Assembly (NCBI RefSeq): GCF_000373585.1 | Contig: NZ_KB891918.1 | Coordinates: 154,124-218,123 of the forward strand | DNA length: 64,000 bases | Direction: 5' to 3' | Origin: Streptomyces sp. MspMP-M5 | GTDB lineage: Bacteria; Actinomycetota; Actinomycetes; Streptomycetales; Streptomycetaceae | In this document: in pieces, positions 33,396 to 41,787 of the stretch | How the letters are laid out: each line of letters begins with the position of its first letter | How positions within the stretch are numbered: position 1 is the stretch's first letter | The notes under the pieces: generated by a model | What the model was told of the DNA's origin: nothing | Database searches by the model: none | Seen by the model: the letters and a program-made list of their open reading frames with translations, nothing else | Made by a program: the position numbers and the translations under genes

Positions 33396-33430
33396 CGAGG
33401 GCCGGACCCCCGTCGGGAGTCCGGCCCTCG
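33396..33430 (-). terminator. Terminator of the PNP-phosphomutase operon
   Basis: CGAGGGCCGGAC pairs with GTCCGGCCCTCG across an 11-nt loop, about 24 nt after the phosphomutase stop. It also marks the boundary between the conserved operon and the accessory patch. Confidence 0.8.
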
Positions 33431-33453
33431 TCACGCAATCGTCTGACCGGGCG

Positions 33454-35130
33454 TCAGATTCCTGCCGCCGCCGACAGGTCCTTCTTGATGGCCGTCAGGG
33501 TGGCGGTCGCCTTGGTGCGGGCGGTCGGCAGGCCGTTGGCGTCGGCCACCGGTACGACGACCTCCAGGTAGCACTTGAGCTTGGGCTCGGTGCCGCTGGG
33601 GCGGACCACGACGCGGGCCGCCTCGATGCCGTCCGCCGGGGCGCCCGCCAGGTAGTAGCGCAGCCCGTCGGTCGGGGGGAGGGCGGCGCTGCCTTCGTTG
33701 AGGTCGTCCGCGCGGGTGACCTCCAGGCCCGCCAGGGCCGTCGGCGGCTCGGCGCGCAGGCGGCGCATCGCGTCGGCGATCAGGGAGAGGTCCGTGACCC
33801 GCACCGAGAGCTGGTCGGTGGCGTGCAGGCCGAACTCCACGGCCAGTTCGTCGAGGAGGTCGGAGAGGGCGCGGCCGGACTGCTTGAGCTCGGCGGCCAG
33901 TTCGGTGATGAGCAGGGCGGCGGTGATGCCGTCCTTGTCGCGGACGCCCTCGGGGTCGACGCAGTAGCCCAGCGCCTCCTCGTAGGCGTAGCGCAGGCCG
34001 TCCACCCGGGCCAGCCACTTGAAGCCGGTCAGTGTCTCCTCGTACCCGGCCCCTTGTGCGCCGGCCGCGATACGGGACATGAGCTGGGAGGAGACGATCG
34101 TCGTCGCGAACGTGCCCGTCGCGCCCTTGCGGACCAGGTGCGCGGCGAGCAGCGCGCCGACCTCGTCACCGCGCAGCATCCGCCAGCCCTCCGGCGTCCC
34201 GGGGGCGGGGACGGCGACGGCGCAGCGGTCCGCGTCCGGGTCGTTGGCGATGACGATGTCCGGTTCGGCCGTTCGGGCGGTGGCGAACGCGAGGTCCATC
34301 GCGCCCGGCTCCTCCGGGTTGGGGAAGGCGACCGTGGGGAAGTCCGGGTCCGGCTCGGCCTGTTCGGCGACGACCGTCGGGGCCGGGAAGCCGGCGCGGG
34401 CGAACGCGGCGGTGAAGGTGTCGCCGCCGACGCCGTGCATGGGGGTGTAGACGACGTCGACGGAGCGGGGGGAGCCGGGGGTGAGGACGGCGTCGGTGCG
34501 CTCCAGGTAGGCGGCGAGGACGGAGTCGTCCAGGGTTTCCCAGCCGGTCTCCGGGCGGGGGACGTCGGCCAGGGAGCGGACCGCGGCGATCCGGTCGGCG
34601 ATCTCGCCGTCCGCGGGCGGGACGATCTGGGAGCCGTCGCCGAGGTAGACCTTGTAGCCGTTGTCCCGCGGCGGGTTGTGGCTGGCGGTCACCTCGACGC
34701 CGGCCACCGCGCCCAGGTGCCGGACGGCGAAGGCCAGGACGGGGGTCGGCAGCGGGCGGGGCAGGAGCGCGGCGCGCAGGCCCGCGCCGACCATCACCGC
34801 CGCGGTGTCCCGCGCGAAGTCGGCGCTCTTGTAGCGGGCGTCGTAGCCGACGACCACGAGGCCCCCGTCCTGCCCGCTGCCCTTCAGGTACGCGGCGAGG
34901 CCGGCCGCGGCCCGGATGACCACCGAGCGGTTCATCCGCATCGGGCCGGCGCCCAGCTCGCCGCGCAGCCCGGCGGTGCCGAACTGGAGGGTGCCGGCGA
35001 ACCGCGCCGCCAGCTCCTCGTGCCGGCCCGCCTCGATGAGGCCGGCCAGCTCGTCCCGGGTCTCCGGGTCGGGGTCCTCGGCCAGCCACGCCTGTGCCCG
35101 GCTGATCAGCTCCGCGGGAACGGTAGCCAC
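33454..35130 (-). CDS. Alpha-D-phosphohexomutase family enzyme, possible phosphopentomutase
   Basis: A 558-residue PMM/PGM-family mutase. Motifs: FGTAGLRGELGAGPMRMN near residue 50, the catalytic phosphoserine loop VTASHNPPRDNGYKVY near 147, the metal-binding ANDPDADRCAV near 293, and the phosphate-binding RPSGTEPKLKCYLE near 512. Annotated homologues are called phosphomannomutase. Here it lies 93 nt downstream of the purine nucleoside phosphorylase gene and inside a nucleoside regulon with no deoB-type phosphopentomutase visible, so interconversion of ribose/deoxyribose 1- and 5-phosphates is the likely role (inference). The start is ATG at 35130. Confidence 0.88.
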   Translation of the reverse strand: MATVPAELISRAQAWLAEDPDPETRDELAGLIEAGRHEELAARFAGTLQFGTAGLRGELGAGPMRMNRSVVIRAAAGLAAYLKGSGQDGGLVVVGYDARYKSADFARDTAAVMVGAGLRAALLPRPLPTPVLAFAVRHLGAVAGVEVTASHNPPRDNGYKVYLGDGSQIVPPADGEIADRIAAVRSLADVPRPETGWETLDDSVLAAYLERTDAVLTPGSPRSVDVVYTPMHGVGGDTFTAAFARAGFPAPTVVAEQAEPDPDFPTVAFPNPEEPGAMDLAFATARTAEPDIVIANDPDADRCAVAVPAPGTPEGWRMLRGDEVGALLAAHLVRKGATGTFATTIVSSQLMSRIAAGAQGAGYEETLTGFKWLARVDGLRYAYEEALGYCVDPEGVRDKDGITAALLITELAAELKQSGRALSDLLDELAVEFGLHATDQLSVRVTDLSLIADAMRRLRAEPPTALAGLEVTRADDLNEGSAALPPTDGLRYYLAGAPADGIEAARVVVRPSGTEPKLKCYLEVVVPVADANGLPTARTKATATLTAIKKDLSAAAGI

Positions 35131-35223
35131 GTGATGCTCCTGCCTGTGGATGCGGTGTGGGGGGTGCGGTGTGGAGGATGCGGGACGGGCCGGCCCCGCC
35201 CGGGCCGGTTCCGTCGGAAGCGG

Positions 35224-36039
35224 CTAGATCTTGCTGAGGACCTGGCCGAGCAGCGTGCCCATCGCGATCGCGGAGTCGCGGCCCGCCTGGAGCACCTCCT
35301 CGTGGTTCAGCGGCTCGCCCGTCATGCCGGCGGCGAGGTTCGTCACCAGCGAGATGCCCAGGACCTCGGCGCCGGCCTCGCGGGCGGCGATCGCCTCCAG
35401 GACGGTGGACATGCCGACGAGGTCGGCGCCCATGGTGCGGAGCATCCGGATCTCGGCCGGGGTCTCGTAGTGCGGGCCGGGGAGCTGGGCGTAGACGCCC
35501 TCCTCCAGGCTCGCGTCGACCTCCTTGCACAGCGCGCGCAGCCGCGGCGAGTACAGGTCGGTCAGGTCGACGAAGTTGGCGCCGGCGATCGGGGAGGTGG
35601 CGGTGAGGTTGAGGTGGTCGCTGATCAGGACCGGCTGGCCGGGGCGCATGCCGTCGCGCAGGCCGCCGCAGCCGTTGGTGAGCACCACGGTCTTGCAGCC
35701 GGCGGCGACGGCGGAGCGGACGCCGTGCGCGACCGCGGCGACCCCACGGCCCTCGTAGTAGTGGGTGCGGCCCAGGAAGACCAGGGCGCGCTTCTCACCG
35801 ATCTTGTACGAGCGGATCTTGCCGCCGTGGCCGGCGACGACCGGCGGCGGGAAGCCGGGCAGCTCGGTGACCGGGAACTCGTGCTCGGGGGCGCCCAGGG
35901 CCTCGGCGGCCGGGGCCCAGCCCGACCCCATGACCAGGGCGACGTCGTGGGTCTCGGCGCCGGTGAGCTCGCGGAGGCGGGCCGCCGCGGCGGCCGCGGC
36001 GCCCTTCGGGTCGATGTCCGGGGTAACAGATGCGTTCAC
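35224..36039 (-). CDS. Purine nucleoside phosphorylase
   Basis: Phosphorolyses inosine and guanosine to base and ribose-1-phosphate. The 271 residues match the trimeric 6-oxopurine class: [16 protein letters not shown] near residue 39, [10 protein letters not shown] near 95 (phosphate His), [13 protein letters not shown] near 121, [16 protein letters not shown] near 189 with the base-binding Glu, [11 protein letters not shown], and LVTNLAAGM near 240 with the specificity Asn. GTG at 36039 follows TACCCT by 7 nt, so the mRNA may be leaderless. The promoter carries the perfect shared palindrome. It would take the inosine formed by Add. Confidence 0.93.
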   Translation of the reverse strand: MNASVTPDIDPKGAAAAAAARLRELTGAETHDVALVMGSGWAPAAEALGAPEHEFPVTELPGFPPPVVAGHGGKIRSYKIGEKRALVFLGRTHYYEGRGVAAVAHGVRSAVAAGCKTVVLTNGCGGLRDGMRPGQPVLISDHLNLTATSPIAGANFVDLTDLYSPRLRALCKEVDASLEEGVYAQLPGPHYETPAEIRMLRTMGADLVGMSTVLEAIAAREAGAEVLGISLVTNLAAGMTGEPLNHEEVLQAGRDSAIAMGTLLGQVLSKI

Positions 36040-36064
36040 GCGGACGAGGGTAGCCGGTAATCCC

Positions 36065-36076
36065 CTACGCGCGTAG
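36065..36076. promoter_or_regulatory. Putative nucleoside-regulon operator (copy 5, upstream of PNP)
   Basis: Perfect palindrome CTACGCGCGTAG, 25 nt upstream of the GTG start. A -10-like TACCCT lies at 36047-36052 on the minus strand, so the palindrome falls over the -35 region here. Confidence 0.7.
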
Positions 36077-36166
36077 ATGTCGCTGCCCACGGGCCTGTGG
36101 GCGTTGACTTGTGGCTTTTGCCAAACGGCTTCCGGGCGCGGTCGCGGCCGGGCCGGAGCGGCCGCG

Positions 36167-36604
36167 TCAGCACGGGCGCTTGCGGATCTCCATGACGTAG
36201 TCGTGCGGGGCGCCGGCGGACTCGGCGGCATCGGCGATCTCGCCCAGATAGCGGGCCGAGGGGAGGCCGCCCTCGTAGCCGTTGAGGACGTAGATCCAGG
36301 CGGCCTCGTCGCCGTCGAGGGTGTGCGCCCGGACCCGCATCCGTCGGTAGATGCCCAGGCCGACGCCCTCCCAGCGGTCCATCGACTCCTCGTCCATCGG
36401 GGCGATGTCGTAGAGCGCGACGAAGAGCTGGGACCCGGGGTCCTCCACGACCGTCGCCAGGGCGCCCTCCCACCCCATCTGCTCCCCGCCGAACGTGAGC
36501 CGCCAGCCGTTCAGCCAGCCGGTGCCGCGCAGCGGCGAGTGCGGTGCGCGGCGGGACATCAGCCGCGCGTCGAGGTTGCCGGCGTACGCGGCGTAGAGCG
36601 ACAT
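36167..36604 (-). CDS. Gamma-glutamylcyclotransferase-like protein
   Basis: A 145-residue AIG2/GGCT-fold protein. [20 protein letters not shown] has the YxxYGxN-like substrate loop (YAAYAGN). [37 protein letters not shown] and [19 protein letters not shown] complete the fold, with the candidate catalytic Glu in DRWEGVG. It may open gamma-glutamyl peptides or be a related lyase; the substrate is not settled by sequence. It is divergent from the flavoprotein gene that follows. Confidence 0.8.
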   Translation of the reverse strand: MSLYAAYAGNLDARLMSRRAPHSPLRGTGWLNGWRLTFGGEQMGWEGALATVVEDPGSQLFVALYDIAPMDEESMDRWEGVGLGIYRRMRVRAHTLDGDEAAWIYVLNGYEGGLPSARYLGEIADAAESAGAPHDYVMEIRKRPC

Positions 36605-36744
36605 GCTTCCGAGGGTACGGGAGGTTCCCCGTTGGGCTCGTGGTACCGGAGGTTCGTACGACCGGCTGGCGAGAGCACACGCCCGGCGCCCGTCCGGCAC
36701 TCTCCGCGCCCCCGGGGGAGAGCCACCGTCGGGCGTGCGGGACA

Positions 36745-38190
36745 ATGGAGTACGTGACTCGGATCGTGATCATCGGTGGTGGACCCGGCGGATACGAAGC
36801 GGCCCTGGTGGCGGCCTCGCTCGGCGCGGAGGTGACCGTCGTCGACTGCGACGGTCTGGGCGGGGCGTCGGTGCTGACCGACTGCGTCCCCTCGAAGACC
36901 CTCATCGCCACGGCCGAGGTGATGACGACGTTCGACTCCTCCTACGAGGAGCTGGGCATCATCGTCGAGGACGACACCCCGTTCAAGGAGCGTCCGGCGC
37001 GGGTGGTCGGGGTCGACCTCGGCAAGGTCAACCGACGGGTCAAGCGGCTGGCGCTGGCCCAGTCCCACGACATCACCGCCTCGGTCACCCGCGCCGGCGG
37101 CCGGGTGCTGCGCGGCCGCGGCCGGCTGGAGCCGGGCCAGGCGCCGGACGGCTCGCGCAAGGTCACGGTCACCGCCGCCGACGGCTCCACCGAGGGCCTG
37201 ATCGCCGACGCCGTGCTGATCGCCACCGGCGCCCACCCGCGCGAGATCCCCGACGCCCAGCCGGACGGCGAGCGGATCCTGAACTGGACGCAGGTCTACG
37301 ACCTCACCGAGCTGCCCGAGGAGCTCATCGTCGTCGGATCGGGCGTCACCGGTGCCGAGTTCGCCGGCGCGTACCAGGCGCTGGGGTCCCGGGTCACCCT
37401 GGTCTCCTCCCGCGACCGGGTGCTGCCGGGCGAGGACCCGGACGCCGCCGCCGTGCTGGAGGACGTCTTCCGCCGCCGCGGGATGAACGTCATGGCGCGC
37501 TCCCGGGCGCAGTCCGCCAAGCGGGTGGGCGACCGCGTCGAGGTCACCCTCGCCGACGGCCGGACGATCTCCGGCACGCACTGCCTGATGGCGGTGGGCT
37601 CCATCCCGAACACCGAGGGGATCGGCCTGGAGGGCGCCGGGGTCAAGCTGAAGGACTCCGGGCACATCTGGACCGACAAGGTCTCCCGCACCACCGCCCC
37701 CGGCGTCTACGCCGCGGGCGACTGCACCGGCGTCCTCGCGCTGGCGTCGGTCGCCGCGATGCAGGGCCGGATCGCGATGTACCACTTCCTCGGTGACGCG
37801 GTCACCCCGCTCAACCTCAAGACGGTCTCCGCCAACGTCTTCACCGACCCCGAGATCGCCACCGTCGGCTACTCCCAGGCCGACGTCGACAACGGCGTGA
37901 TCGACGCCCGGGCGGTGAAGCTGCCGCTGCTGCGCAACCCGCGCGCCAAGATGCAGGGCATCCGGGACGGCTTCGTGAAGCTGTTCTGCCGGCCCGGCAC
38001 CGGCATCGTCGTCGGCGGTGTGGTGGTCTCGCCGCGGGCGAGCGAGCTGATCCACCCGATCTCGATCGCGGTCGACAACAACCTGACGGTCGAGCAGATC
38101 GCCAGTGCCTTCACCGTCTACCCGTCGCTGTCCGGATCGATCGCCGAGGTCGCCCGGCAGCTGCACACCCGGAAGACGGCCGGCGCCTGA
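36745..38190 (+). CDS. NAD(P)H-quinone dehydrogenase (LpdA-like flavoprotein)
   Basis: A 481-residue FAD flavoprotein of the class I pyridine nucleotide-disulfide family. FAD motif IVIIGGGPGGYEAALVAASLG at the N-terminus, NAD motif IVVGSGVTGAEFAGAY near residue 193, GVYAAGDCTG near 317, and a dimerisation domain from about 350. The redox site reads GGASVLTDCVPSK: the first Cys of the CxxxxC pair is Ser, so it cannot act as a dihydrolipoamide dehydrogenase. This matches the mycobacterial LpdA (Rv3303c) quinone reductase type. ATG at 36745 is used; GTG at 36754 is equally plausible. Confidence 0.9.
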   Translation: MEYVTRIVIIGGGPGGYEAALVAASLGAEVTVVDCDGLGGASVLTDCVPSKTLIATAEVMTTFDSSYEELGIIVEDDTPFKERPARVVGVDLGKVNRRVKRLALAQSHDITASVTRAGGRVLRGRGRLEPGQAPDGSRKVTVTAADGSTEGLIADAVLIATGAHPREIPDAQPDGERILNWTQVYDLTELPEELIVVGSGVTGAEFAGAYQALGSRVTLVSSRDRVLPGEDPDAAAVLEDVFRRRGMNVMARSRAQSAKRVGDRVEVTLADGRTISGTHCLMAVGSIPNTEGIGLEGAGVKLKDSGHIWTDKVSRTTAPGVYAAGDCTGVLALASVAAMQGRIAMYHFLGDAVTPLNLKTVSANVFTDPEIATVGYSQADVDNGVIDARAVKLPLLRNPRAKMQGIRDGFVKLFCRPGTGIVVGGVVVSPRASELIHPISIAVDNNLTVEQIASAFTVYPSLSGSIAEVARQLHTRKTAGA

Positions 38191-38223
38191 CCGGTGCCCC
38201 GCAAGCCGGACCATGGAATATTT

Positions 38224-38240
38224 GTGCCCACGGTGGGCAC
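38224..38240. repeat. Inverted repeat downstream of the quinone dehydrogenase gene
   Basis: GTGCCCAC-G-GTGGGCAC, perfect 8-bp arms around one base, 33 nt after the stop and about 230 nt before the DeoR gene. It is tight for a terminator loop, so an operator is as likely. The rest of the 281-bp gap contains AT-richer sequence and probably the DeoR promoter, without a confident -35/-10. Confidence 0.45.
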
Positions 38241-38471
38241 TTGGGGTGAAACGGTCCTTCACGGGCATGACCGGACACCTCGGACCGGGGTCCGCGGTCG
38301 GTCGTCCAACACTGCAACTGACCAGGCAACGAGCGGGTTTGAACACGCACGGTAACGGGGATCGAGGCATGTGCATGCCGCATACCACGTGAAGCGACGC
38401 CGTGTGAACAACTTCCGTTAATTGGTGCAACGTGCTGAAAACAGACGGTCGTTGGCGTTACTGTCAGTTTC

Positions 38472-39446
38472 GTGTTCGCTGCAGAACGTCGCCAACTGAT
38501 CCTTGAAATGGTGCGCGCAAACGGAGCGGTTTCGCTCCGTGAGCTCGCCCGTGTCGTCCAGACCTCCGAAGTGACCGTACGGCGCGACGTGCGGGCGCTG
38601 GAGGCAGAGGGACTGCTCGACCGCCGGCACGGCGGTGCGGTCCTACCAGGAGGTTTCACCAGGGAGTCCGGCTTCCCGCAGAAGTCCCACCTCGCGACCG
38701 CCGAGAAGACGGCCATCGCCGATCTCGCGGCCGGCTTCGTCGAGGAGGGCGAGGCCATCGTCGTCGGCGCCGGGACCACCACCCAGGAACTCGCCCGCCG
38801 GCTGGCCAGGGTCCCCGGCCTGACCGTCGTCACCAACTCCCTCCTCGTCGCCCAGGCCCTGGCCCACGCCAACCGCGTGGAGGTGGTGATGACCGGCGGG
38901 ACCCTGCGCGGTTCCAACTACGCGCTGGTCGGCAGCGGTGCCGAACAGTCCCTCCAGGGGCTGCGGGTCTCCCGCGCCTTCCTGTCGGGCAGCGGCCTGA
39001 CCGCCGAACGCGGGCTCTCCACCTCCAACATGCTCTCCGCCAGCGTCGACCGGGCGCTGGTGCAGGCCGCGGGGGAGGTGGTGGTGCTCGCCGACCACAC
39101 CAAGCTCGGCTCCGACACCATGTTCCAGACCGTGCCGACGGACGTCATCACCCGGCTCGTGACCGACGAACCGCCCGCCCACGACGACCGGGCCGCCACC
39201 GAGTTGCAGGCACTGGCCGACCAGGGCGTCCAGATCGCCGTCGCCAGCGGCTCGCTCACCGGAGCGGCACCGGCCCAGCCGGGCATGGACGCCGCCCCGC
39301 CGGAGCGCCGGAACCCACGGCGGGACGTGCCGCTGCCGGGCCAGCGCCGCAACCACCCGGGCGCCGCGCCCGGGGCTCCGCAGCTGCGCTCGGCGGGCTC
39401 GCTCGGGGACGGCCGGGTGGCCGACCTGGCGCCCCGGCGCCGCTGA
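38472..39446 (+). CDS. DeoR family transcriptional regulator
   Basis: A 324-residue regulator. The winged HTH is FAAERRQLILEMVRANGAVS then LRELARVVQTSEVTVRRDVR, ending LLDRRHGGAVLPGG. The sugar-phosphate sensor domain has FVEEGEAIVVGAGTTTQELA near residue 93 and LADHTKLGSDTMF near 208. A C-terminal tail of about 60 residues rich in Pro, Arg and Gly is extra. GTG at 38472 has no ribosome site, so translation is probably leaderless. Nucleoside genes lie on both sides, but its own promoter lacks the shared CTACGCGCGTAG palindrome, so its target is unproven. Confidence 0.88.
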   Translation: MFAAERRQLILEMVRANGAVSLRELARVVQTSEVTVRRDVRALEAEGLLDRRHGGAVLPGGFTRESGFPQKSHLATAEKTAIADLAAGFVEEGEAIVVGAGTTTQELARRLARVPGLTVVTNSLLVAQALAHANRVEVVMTGGTLRGSNYALVGSGAEQSLQGLRVSRAFLSGSGLTAERGLSTSNMLSASVDRALVQAAGEVVVLADHTKLGSDTMFQTVPTDVITRLVTDEPPAHDDRAATELQALADQGVQIAVASGSLTGAAPAQPGMDAAPPERRNPRRDVPLPGQRRNHPGAAPGAPQLRSAGSLGDGRVADLAPRRR

Positions 39447-39561
39447 ACCGGCCGCGGGCACGGGCGCCGGCGGATGGGCCCGTGGCGTCGTCCGGCCCGG
39501 TGCCGCCGCACCGGGCCCGGCCGGGCGCCGCACGGCGGGCGGGGGCCTGACGCGCCAGGTC

Positions 39562-40224
39562 CTACGCCTCCGTATCCCGGTCCGCCGGGTCCGGCTTCAG
39601 TCCGCGCAGGGTCAGCGTCAGCAGCCGGTCGGCCAGCTCCGGATCGTCCGGGGACTCCTCGGCGGCCAGCGCGATGCCGTTGGTGAGCTGGAGCAGATCG
39701 CCGATGGCGACGCCCCGGCGCACCGCCCCGGCCTGCTGGGCCCGGGTCAGCAGCGCTGCCCCCGCCTCGCTCAGCGGGACGCGGCACCGCGCCATCCCCG
39801 AACTCTCGTCCGCCGACGCCGTCATCAGCGCCCGCGACAGGCCCCGGTAGGTGCCGGCGTGCGTGATCAGCGCGCGCAGCCAGTCCACCAGCGCGGTGCA
39901 CGGCTGCGGGGCGTCCGCCAGCTCCCGGGCGTAGCCGAGCAGCGCCTCCACCTCGCCCTGGAAGACCGCACCCATCAGGGCGGTGCGGTGGGGGAAGTGG
40001 CGGTAGAGGGTGCCGATGCCGACGCCGGCCCGGCGCGCGATGTCCTCCAGCGAGGTGTCCGTGCCGTGCTCCGTGAACGCCGTCCGGGCCTCGGCCAGCA
40101 GCCGCTCGTAGTTCCGGCGCGCATCGGCCCGCATGGGGCGCACCTCGGCCGCCCCCGCGGCCTCCGGCCCCGCCGCCGCGGCAGCCCGCCCCGCCCGCCG
40201 CCGCCCTGCCGTGTCGGTCGCCAT
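39562..40224 (-). CDS. TetR family transcriptional regulator
   Basis: A 220-residue regulator with a disordered Ala/Arg-rich N-terminus of about 30 residues, then the TetR HTH (NYERLLAEARTAFTEHGTDT, SLEDIARRAGVGIGTLYRHF) and a ligand-binding domain. The C-terminal GVAIGDLLQLTNGIALAAEE is typical of the TetR_C_33-like SbtR group. AGGACGG precedes the ATG. It is divergent from the esterase gene across 247 nt and may regulate it; no palindrome was pinned down. Confidence 0.85.
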   Translation of the reverse strand: MATDTAGRRRAGRAAAAAGPEAAGAAEVRPMRADARRNYERLLAEARTAFTEHGTDTSLEDIARRAGVGIGTLYRHFPHRTALMGAVFQGEVEALLGYARELADAPQPCTALVDWLRALITHAGTYRGLSRALMTASADESSGMARCRVPLSEAGAALLTRAQQAGAVRRGVAIGDLLQLTNGIALAAEESPDDPELADRLLTLTLRGLKPDPADRDTEA

Positions 40225-40471
40225 CCGCCGTCCTTCCTCGATCCCGCGTCCAGCATGCCATCGCGGTGCCGGCGGGCGGGCGGGGGCGTGGGCCCCGGCC
40301 CCCGGTGGACGCCCGGCGGCCGGCCGGTGACCGGGCGGCGTACCGGTGCCGTCGGGCCGGCGAACTCCTGGGAAAGGCCGCAACGCCGCCCTTCCGGTGG
40401 TCATCAAACCAGGCGCAAAGGGGCTTCCGGGGTCGTCCGGGAGCCGTCCGGGAACGTCTGGGGAACATCGC

Positions 40472-41656
40472 ATGGGACTGACCAGCCGGCCGCTGCTGTA
40501 CGCCGTGATCACCCTCGCCGTGGCCTGTGTGGGGCTCACCGTCTGGATCTGGCCGCGGTTCTCCGGGCGCGGGCCGCGCGCGGTGCTGGGGCGGCTCGGC
40601 GCGCTCGCCGGCACCCAGCTGGCCATCGTGGCCGCGCTCGGCCTGGTGGTGAACACCAACTTCCAGTTCTACGCCTCCTGGCACGAACTCCTCGGCATGT
40701 ACGACGGGGCGCCCGCCGCCGTCGGCAAATGGGGCGACGAGGGCAGCGCCGGGCCCGCCGGCGACCCGTCGAAGGGGCTGGTGCAGGCGTCCGGACCGGA
40801 GGGCCTGGACAAGGTCCACGGGGTGCCCAAGGGCCCGCCGGAGAAGAACGGCAAGGTCGAGACCGTGCGGATCGTGGGCAAGCGGACCAAGGTCGCCGAC
40901 GCCGCGTACGTCTATCTGCCGCCGCAGTACTTCCAGCAGCAGTACGCCCGCCAGAGATTCCCCGTCGTCGTGGCGCTCAGCGGCTACCCGGGCGGGATAT
41001 TCCTGCTCGGCCAGCACCTGCGGCTGCCGGAGACCGCCACCAAGCTGGTCCGCAACGGCACCCTCCAGCCGACGGTCATCGTGATGATGCGGCCCACCAT
41101 CGCGCCGCCGCGCGACACCGAGTGCGTCGACGTCCCCGGCGGCCCGCAGACCGAGACGTTCTTCGCGCAGGACGTCCCGGACGCCCTGAAGTCGCACTAC
41201 CGGGTGGGCCACGACCCGGGCGCCTGGGGCCTGCTCGGCTACTCCTCCGGCGGCAGCTGCGCCCTCCAGCTCGCCATGCGCCACCCGCGCACCTACACCG
41301 CCGCGGCCGCCCTCTCGCCCGACTACAAGATCACCAACGACCCCACCACCGGCAACCTCTTCGGCGACGGCAAGGACCGCGGCCGGCGGCGCGAGGAGCA
41401 CGACCTGATGTGGCGGCTGGCGCACCTGCCGGCCCCCGAGGTCAACGTCCTGATCGGCACCAGCCGCAGCGGCGAGAAGAACTACCCGGCGGCACGGGCG
41501 TTCCTGGCCGCGGTCCGCCCGCCCATGAAGGCGGACGCGATCGTCCTCGACCACGGCAGCCACAACTTCGCCACCTGGCGACGTGAACTGCCCGCCGCGC
41601 TCCAGTGGATGAGCCGGACGCTGCTGTTCCCCGAGGAGGTCGTGGGCAAGTCGTAG
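40472..41656 (+). CDS. Membrane-anchored alpha/beta hydrolase (esterase family, mycolyltransferase-like fold)
   Basis: A 394-residue protein: two or three N-terminal membrane segments (LLYAVITLAVACVGLTVWIW and AGTQLAIVAALGLVVNTNFQ), then an extracytoplasmic alpha/beta hydrolase domain of the esterase D / antigen-85 superfamily. VYLPPQYF, VVALSGYPGG, the nucleophile elbow LLGYSSGGSCALQLA near residue 258, and HGSHNFATWRRELPAALQWM with the catalytic His near 365 are visible. The substrate is probably an envelope lipid or ester (inference). ATG at 40472 is preferred; the 42-residue upstream extension lacks similarity. It ends at a strong shared terminator. Confidence 0.85.
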   Translation: MGLTSRPLLYAVITLAVACVGLTVWIWPRFSGRGPRAVLGRLGALAGTQLAIVAALGLVVNTNFQFYASWHELLGMYDGAPAAVGKWGDEGSAGPAGDPSKGLVQASGPEGLDKVHGVPKGPPEKNGKVETVRIVGKRTKVADAAYVYLPPQYFQQQYARQRFPVVVALSGYPGGIFLLGQHLRLPETATKLVRNGTLQPTVIVMMRPTIAPPRDTECVDVPGGPQTETFFAQDVPDALKSHYRVGHDPGAWGLLGYSSGGSCALQLAMRHPRTYTAAAALSPDYKITNDPTTGNLFGDGKDRGRRREEHDLMWRLAHLPAPEVNVLIGTSRSGEKNYPAARAFLAAVRPPMKADAIVLDHGSHNFATWRRELPAALQWMSRTLLFPEEVVGKS

Positions 41657-41704
41657 CGGCCGTCGCCGGCGACGACGGAAGACGGGCGACGAAGGAAGAC
41701 GCAG

Positions 41705-41752
41705 CAAAGGGGCGGGCCCCGGTACGCGGTGTACCGGGAGCCCGCCCCTTTA
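41705..41752. terminator. Bidirectional terminator, esterase / accA2
   Basis: Long stem built from AAAGGGGCGGGC...CCGGTAC and GTACCGG...GCCCGCCCCTTT around GCGGT, between convergent genes. Because it starts AAA and ends TTT it gives a short T-run on both strands. Confidence 0.85.
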
Positions 41753-41787
41753 TGACGGCCCGAGGGCCGATCGGTCCCTGCTCTCGT

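Noticed and set aside
38224-38240. The inverted repeat as the operator of the DeoR gene
   Set aside because: It is about 230 bp upstream of the DeoR start and only 33 bp after the previous gene, so a role in DeoR autoregulation is not supported, though not excluded.
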